Part shown: positions 5,416 through 6,903 of the stretch, one piece after another
How positions within the stretch are numbered: the stretch's first letter is position 1
How the letters are laid out: every line of letters starts with the position of its first letter
From: an uncultured Lachnospiraceae bacterium
GTDB lineage: Bacteria; Bacillota; Clostridia; Lachnospirales; Lachnospiraceae
Assembly (NCBI GenBank): GCA_902783735.1
Contig: CACZSE010000010.1
Coordinates: forward strand, 1-6,903
Reading direction: 5' to 3'
DNA length: 6,903 bases
Position numbers and translations under genes: made by a program
Notes under the pieces: model-generated
The model's database searches: none
Told to the model about the DNA's origin: nothing
Seen by the model: the letters and a program-made list of their open reading frames with translations, nothing else

Positions 5416-6903
5416 ATGATGAGATCTATGTACTCCGGCGTTGCCGGATTAAAGACACACCAGACCAAGATGGACGTTATAGGTAACAATATTGCCAATG
5501 TCAATACGGTAGCCTATAAGTCACAGTCTGTAACATTCTCTGAGCTTATGTATCAGACCACACAGGCTGCCAGCGGCGCAAATGCCGTAACGGGAAGTGC
5601 GGGTATCAACGCACGTCAGATCGGTCTTGGTGTTAAGACAGGCGCGATTAACACGGCTATCACCTCTCAGGGTGCTTCGCAGACAACCAACAATCCCTTC
5701 GATATAAGGATCACCGGAAGCGCATTCTTTATTGTAGGACCCGGTGCGGGCGGTGATAAATTCTTCACAAGAGACGGTTCGTTTTACGTTGACGGTGTCG
5801 GAAACCTTGCCATGACCTCAAACGGTTACAATGTAATGGGATGGCAGGTAGATCCCGAGACCATGGATATAAAGAGAGATACGGTAAGTCCGCTTAAGAT
5901 CATGAGCCCGGAAAACATGACATATCCTCCGGAAGCAACGACCAAGGCGGTTGTAAGCGGTATCCTTGATAAAAACGATTCAAACGTTTTATCTTCATCA
6001 GGTAAGACCATGAACCTTATGTTCTTCGATAAGCTCGGCTACAGCTATACAGCTAAATTTGCCGTAAAGTCTACGGGAACAGAGGGACAGTATACGGTTG
6101 AACTGACCGATATCATTGATTCAAAAAATGATTCACTTAAGAAAGTTTACAATGTTGCAAATATAAGCGATATTGCTTCATTCGGTAGTGAGTCGGTATC
6201 TTCTACTACCGATCTGTATGAACTCCTGGATGGTGTAACATATGATGCTGCAGCAGACAAGTACTACATGAAGGTAGGATTTTCCGATGCTTTTTCAGAC
6301 TATGATACCAGCAGAGTGCCCAGTATAGATTATACGATACCGGATGGAACAACATCTCCGCAGGAACTGGCCAAAGGAGCGGAATTTACTTTAAACGGAA
6401 GCGGTGAGCTTTCAAAGAAGATGCTGGAAGATTCCTTTGATCTTATATACGAAGTACCTTCGGACGGCAGAACTCCGTATTATTACTATAAAGACGGGGA
6501 CACCGTTATAGAATTAAGATCTTCATCACCGGCTGATGACTGGCAGAAGGCCCTTAAAAAAGAGGGGCTTGAGAACTTCACGGCTACTTTGATGGCTGAC
6601 GGAAGCGTTAAATTCAGCTTCACTCAGAACTTCACGATCGACGCACCTACGGTTTACGATTCGGGAACATTTACGAAAGAGCTGGAAGATCCGGCATTGG
6701 CATACGGACTTGATACTACAGATCCCAAGGTTACTTATCAGATCGTGTCGGCTCCCGAAGACGGTAAGGCGCAGATCACAAAGACGACCAGGGTTACCGG
6801 AAATACTCTTACCTACGATACCACTACCGGTGCATTTAAGAATATAGCAGGCGGAACAGGCGCACCTTTGGATTTCAATGGGAGCACCATAAACCTTCTC
6901 GGA
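5416..6903 (+). CDS. flgE: Flagellar hook protein FlgE (5' part, runs off window)
   Basis: FlgE is the subunit of the flagellar hook, the universal joint outside the cell; it is exported by the FliI/FliJ system, polymerised under the FlgD cap and measured by FliK. The frame stays open for 496 codons to the window edge with no stop. The N-terminus MMRSMYSGVAGLKTHQTKMD leads into VIGNNIANVNTVAYKSQSVTF (about 21-41), the rod/hook family N-terminal helix motif. The FlgE/FlgG-like core follows at about 91-147 (NNPFDIRITGSAFFIVGPG, FFTRDGSFYVDGVGNLAMTS, GYNVMGWQVD). Residues after about 155 form a large variable outer domain. ATG 5416 is chosen because GGAGG (5402-5406) is nine bases upstream; ATG 5419 is possible. 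The C-terminal conserved helix has not been reached by residue 496, so the full protein must be clearly longer than the roughly 400-residue enterobacterial FlgE. The motif makes the call secure as hook protein; a related FlgG/FlgF assignment is unlikely given the size. Confidence 0.95.
   Translation, partial: MMRSMYSGVAGLKTHQTKMDVIGNNIANVNTVAYKSQSVTFSELMYQTTQAASGANAVTGSAGINARQIGLGVKTGAINTAITSQGASQTTNNPFDIRITGSAFFIVGPGAGGDKFFTRDGSFYVDGVGNLAMTSNGYNVMGWQVDPETMDIKRDTVSPLKIMSPENMTYPPEATTKAVVSGILDKNDSNVLSSSGKTMNLMFFDKLGYSYTAKFAVKSTGTEGQYTVELTDIIDSKNDSLKKVYNVANISDIASFGSESVSSTTDLYELLDGVTYDAAADKYYMKVGFSDAFSDYDTSRVPSIDYTIPDGTTSPQELAKGAEFTLNGSGELSKKMLEDSFDLIYEVPSDGRTPYYYYKDGDTVIELRSSSPADDWQKALKKEGLENFTATLMADGSVKFSFTQNFTIDAPTVYDSGTFTKELEDPALAYGLDTTDPKVTYQIVSAPEDGKAQITKTTRVTGNTLTYDTTTGAFKNIAGGTGAPLDFNGSTINLLG

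Overview
The window is part of a large flagellar (fla/che-type) operon with all genes on the + strand. It most likely comes from a motile Clostridia, probably a Lachnospiraceae relative of the Butyrivibrio/Roseburia type. The evidence is the gene order fliI-fliJ-motE-like-fliK-flgD-TIGR02530-type gene-flgE, strong AGGAGG-type ribosome binding sites, moderate GC with frequent AGA and ATA codons, and a short clostridial-style FlgD. The taxonomic call is inference; nothing here fixes the genus.

Layout: 1-1091 is the 3' part of fliI (export ATPase; its start lies before the window). 1092-1458 is a 367-base stretch without a convincing gene. It is rich in hairpins and in GGA triplets and is the most unusual part of the window. 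1459-1944 is fliJ (export chaperone/ATPase stalk), overlapping by 8 bases a MotE/YlxF-like membrane protein gene (1937-2809). 2884-4176 is fliK (hook-length ruler), 4196-4900 is flgD (hook cap) with an unexpected helical C-terminal domain, and 4925-5326 is a small flagellar-operon protein of the TIGR02530 type. 5327-5415 is an 89-base leader with a hairpin and six GGA triplets. 5416-6903 is the 5' part of flgE (hook protein), which runs off the end of the window.

Together the genes cover one step of flagellar assembly. FliI and FliJ power and order export. FliK measures the hook and triggers the export switch, FlgD caps the growing hook, and FlgE is the hook subunit. The MotE-like and TIGR02530-type proteins accompany these genes but have less certain roles.

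The main discovery candidate is the fliI-fliJ spacer. It holds a closing stem (1200-1204 with 1372-1376) around five near-consecutive hairpins. One of them presents AUGGAU at the tip of a perfect stem in the context GUACAUGGAUGUAC, one base off the known CsrA SELEX consensus RUACARGGAUGU. There are eleven GGA against three TCC on this strand. A second GGA-rich hairpin leader lies directly in front of flgE (six GGA, no TCC, one in the Shine-Dalgarno). I propose, as inference, that the operon carries a CsrA-binding (possibly CsrA-sequestering) RNA element plus a CsrA-controlled hook-gene leader. An alternative is that the spacer is an inserted mobile RNA-like element, as it is flanked by a GGAAAT direct repeat.
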